In this document: positions 62,595 to 64,000 of the stretch, piece by piece
Layout: every line of letters starts with the position of its first letter
Numbering within the stretch: the first letter of the stretch is position 1
Assembly: GCA_030682255.1 (NCBI GenBank)
Contig: JAUXOK010000004.1
Span: forward strand, 90,573 to 154,572
Length of the DNA: 64,000 nucleotides
Direction: 5' to 3'
Source of the DNA: Bacteroidota bacterium
GTDB taxonomy: Bacteria > Bacteroidota > Bacteroidia > NS11-12g > UBA955
The notes under the pieces: model-generated
Database searches by the model: none
What the model saw: the letters and a program-made list of their open reading frames with translations, nothing else
What the model was told of the DNA's origin: nothing
Position numbers and translations under genes: made by a program

Positions 62595-63650
62595 TTAATC
62601 AATCCAATCTGCAATAAACAAATTGGTATCTTTTGTACCACCGTTGTTTCTATTGGATGAAAACACTAATTTCTTACCATCGGGACTGAACATCGGGAAT
62701 GCATTAAAAATACTTTGGCTGGTAATCTGTGTCAATTGTGTACCATCTGTATTTATCATATACAATTGAAATTCATACCCTCTTTTAGAAGCGTGATTAC
62801 TTGAAAACAGTATTTTTTTTCCTGAAGGATGATAAAAAGGTGCCCAATTTGCTTTGCCTAAATTAGTAATCTGCTTTAAATTTTGTCCATTGGTATCAAT
62901 CACATAAATCTCCATATTGGTTGGTGCAACCAATCCTTGACTTAATAAATCTTTGTATTCCTTAATTTCATCTTCTGACTTTGGCCTTGAGGATCTAAAA
63001 ACAAGTTGACTGCCATCTGGTGAAAAAAATGCACCTCCATCATAACCCAAATCAAAAGTTAGCTGTTTTAAACCACTTCCATCAATATTCATAATCCATA
63101 ATTCTAAATCTCCACTTCTTGTGCTTGTGAAAACAATTTTATCACCTTTGGGACTAACAGTTGCCTCAGCATCATAAACTGAATCGTTTGTCAATTGTTT
63201 GATTATTTTTCCTTTCTGATTGGCTATGAAAATATCAAAATCCGAGAATATATTCCACAAATACTTACCTTGCATCGTTACAGGCGTAGGACAAGTATGT
63301 GAACCTTTAAAAGTAGAGGCATACAAAATATCCTTACTATTGGGCATGTAATAGCTACATGTGGTTCTACCTAAACCATTACTAATTTTTTTAGGCATAT
63401 AATTATGCTGCTTTTTGATTGCCTTAGCAATGTCTAATGAAAATATTTGATCGCATTGTAAACCCCATTTAGGGTTATTGCTTTGAAAAGCCAAAAACTT
63501 ACCATTAGGACTAAAATAAGCTTCAGCATTATCACCTCCAAATGTTAATTGTTTAATATTTTTTAAATGCTTATTTTCTATACTATCTGTTTGTGTTTGT
63601 GCTGAAAGTGTTAGGAAAAAAGCGCTTAGGATTACTATTAAATACTTCAT
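62595..63650 (-). CDS. PD40/TolB-like beta-propeller exported protein
   Basis: 351 residues with a signal peptide (about 1-18, ending LSAQTQ). At least five PD40 blades are visible: QLTFGGDNAEAYFSPNGKFL, DAEATVSPKGDKIVFTSTR, YDGGAFFSPDGSQLVFRSSR, WAPFYHPSGKKILFSSNH and NAFPMFSPDGKKLVFSSNRN. The blades form a TolB-type propeller, used for protein-protein or peptide contacts in the periplasm or at the cell surface. No peptidase or OmpA domain is attached. Function unknown. Confidence 0.88.
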   Translation of the reverse strand: MKYLIVILSAFFLTLSAQTQTDSIENKHLKNIKQLTFGGDNAEAYFSPNGKFLAFQSNNPKWGLQCDQIFSLDIAKAIKKQHNYMPKKISNGLGRTTCSYYMPNSKDILYASTFKGSHTCPTPVTMQGKYLWNIFSDFDIFIANQKGKIIKQLTNDSVYDAEATVSPKGDKIVFTSTRSGDLELWIMNIDGSGLKQLTFDLGYDGGAFFSPDGSQLVFRSSRPKSEDEIKEYKDLLSQGLVAPTNMEIYVIDTNGQNLKQITNLGKANWAPFYHPSGKKILFSSNHASKRGYEFQLYMINTDGTQLTQITSQSIFNAFPMFSPDGKKLVFSSNRNNGGTKDTNLFIADWID

Positions 63651-63663
63651 TTTATAAGAAATG

Positions 63664-63671
63664 CAAAGGTA
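63664..63671 (-). promoter_or_regulatory. -7 promoter element TACCTTTG for the PD40 protein gene
   Basis: A perfect TAnnTTTG on the minus strand, 13 bases before the ATG at 63650. Confidence 0.6.
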
Positions 63672-63707
63672 GCATTAATAATATTAATTCATAATATTTA
63701 TAAACAA

Positions 63708-63736
63708 AAAAAGGGCAGCTATTAGCTGCCCTTTTT
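63708..63736 (-). terminator. Rho-independent terminator of the gene entering from the right
   Basis: A perfect stem AAAAAGGGCAGCT/AGCTGCCCTTTTT with an ATT loop, 18 bases after the stop of the truncated T9SS gene and before the PD40 promoter. Confidence 0.9.
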
Positions 63737-63754
63737 GATATGTGATAAAATTGA

Positions 63755-64000
63755 TTATTGTAATACGATAAGCTTGCTTACCACTTGTCCATCTACAATC
63801 AATTTGATATTATAAACACCTTTTGCATTGCCGCTTAAGTCGATTTCAAACTTACCAATTGCATCTGTATAGATTTGACTCAATACTTTTTGTCCCATGG
63901 CGTTGAATACTTCTAAAGTTGCATTTTGGGTCATTGCTCCTTTTAAATCGATGTTAACGATTCCTGTACTTGGATTTGGATATACATTGATGCTTTCTTC
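63755..64000 (-). CDS. C-terminal end of a T9SS type A cargo protein (truncated by window edge)
   Basis: The minus strand reads 81 residues in an open frame from the window edge to a TAA at 63755: EESINVYPNPSTGIVNIDLK, then LEVFNAMGQKVLSQ, FEIDLSGNAKGVYNIKL and VVSKLIVLQ. It is a textbook type A sorting domain (YPNPS...G.Y...) that routes the protein through the T9SS. The passenger part lies outside the window, so its function cannot be told. A strong terminator follows. Confidence 0.88.
   Translation of the reverse strand, partial: EESINVYPNPSTGIVNIDLKGAMTQNATLEVFNAMGQKVLSQIYTDAIGKFEIDLSGNAKGVYNIKLIVDGQVVSKLIVLQ

Noticed and set aside
1..64000. tRNA, rRNA, riboswitch, CRISPR, integrase, transposase or phage genes
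   Set aside because: Reading the intergenic regions and all products gave none that could be supported; the window has no sign of a mobile element.

Overview
The window is about 64 kb of an AT-rich chromosome from a member of the Bacteroidota. Three things point there: type IX secretion (T9SS) C-terminal sorting domains of both type A and type B, secreted proteins typical of the phylum (DUF4783, DUF5777, DUF3857, OstA-like, DUF2795), and Bacteroidota-type promoters (a -7 element TAnnTTTG close to many start codons, with no obvious Shine-Dalgarno sequences). I cannot resolve the genus. I saw no rRNA, tRNA, CRISPR array, insertion sequence or prophage. Most of the window is ordinary chromosome that mixes housekeeping genes with lineage-specific envelope and secreted proteins.

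Layout. 1-5.8 kb: a truncated mreB, a TetR regulator with its own terminator, a GT39-type membrane glycosyltransferase, wecB, then adk-obg. 5.8-11.6 kb: a T9SS cargo, nadC, DUF4783, uvrB, an unrecognised helical protein that may be a degenerate Fic fold, and DUF2795. 11.8-19.5 kb: a secreted metzincin-like protease with TIG and PKD domains, tilS facing an OstA-like protein, a PLP enzyme, another T9SS cargo and an M28 lipoprotein. 19.7-28.1 kb: a sodium:solute symporter, a tandem pair of DUF3857 proteins (one with an intact transglutaminase triad, one without), an L,D-transpeptidase, a tiny lipoprotein and a second GT39-type protein.

28.1-28.9 kb is the most distinctive segment. A stand-alone SET-domain protein is followed at 42 bp by a lysine/alanine/proline-rich histone-H1-like protein, with palindromes and two promoter-like elements upstream and a strong terminator downstream. 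A second stand-alone SET protein lies at 48.3-48.7 kb, coupled to terC and asnS.

28.9-42.4 kb: an M1 peptidase, a TPR protein overlapping phosphosulfolactate synthase, a TraB/GumN protein, the chain ileS-dksA-like-lspA, and trmH overlapping a secreted protein whose C-terminus looks like a clan CD (caspase/gingipain-like) cysteine peptidase. 42.4-50.9 kb: a DUF5777 barrel, two duplicated lipoproteins, a MuiA/DUF4139 protein, a cytochrome-like lipoprotein/OB-fold/YceI operon, and asnS-terC-SET. 51-53.5 kb: rpoN, ferritin, tspO. 53.5-64 kb: a 2,420-residue T9SS type B surface protein with about eight PKD-like repeats, glyA, a small GldL-like membrane protein, a PD40 propeller protein and the truncated end of another T9SS type A cargo.

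Many genes are packed tightly: convergent pairs overlap or lie within a few bases, operon neighbours overlap start to stop, and several predicted transcripts would be leaderless or nearly so. Where the -7 element falls inside an upstream reading-frame extension, I used it to choose a later start codon.
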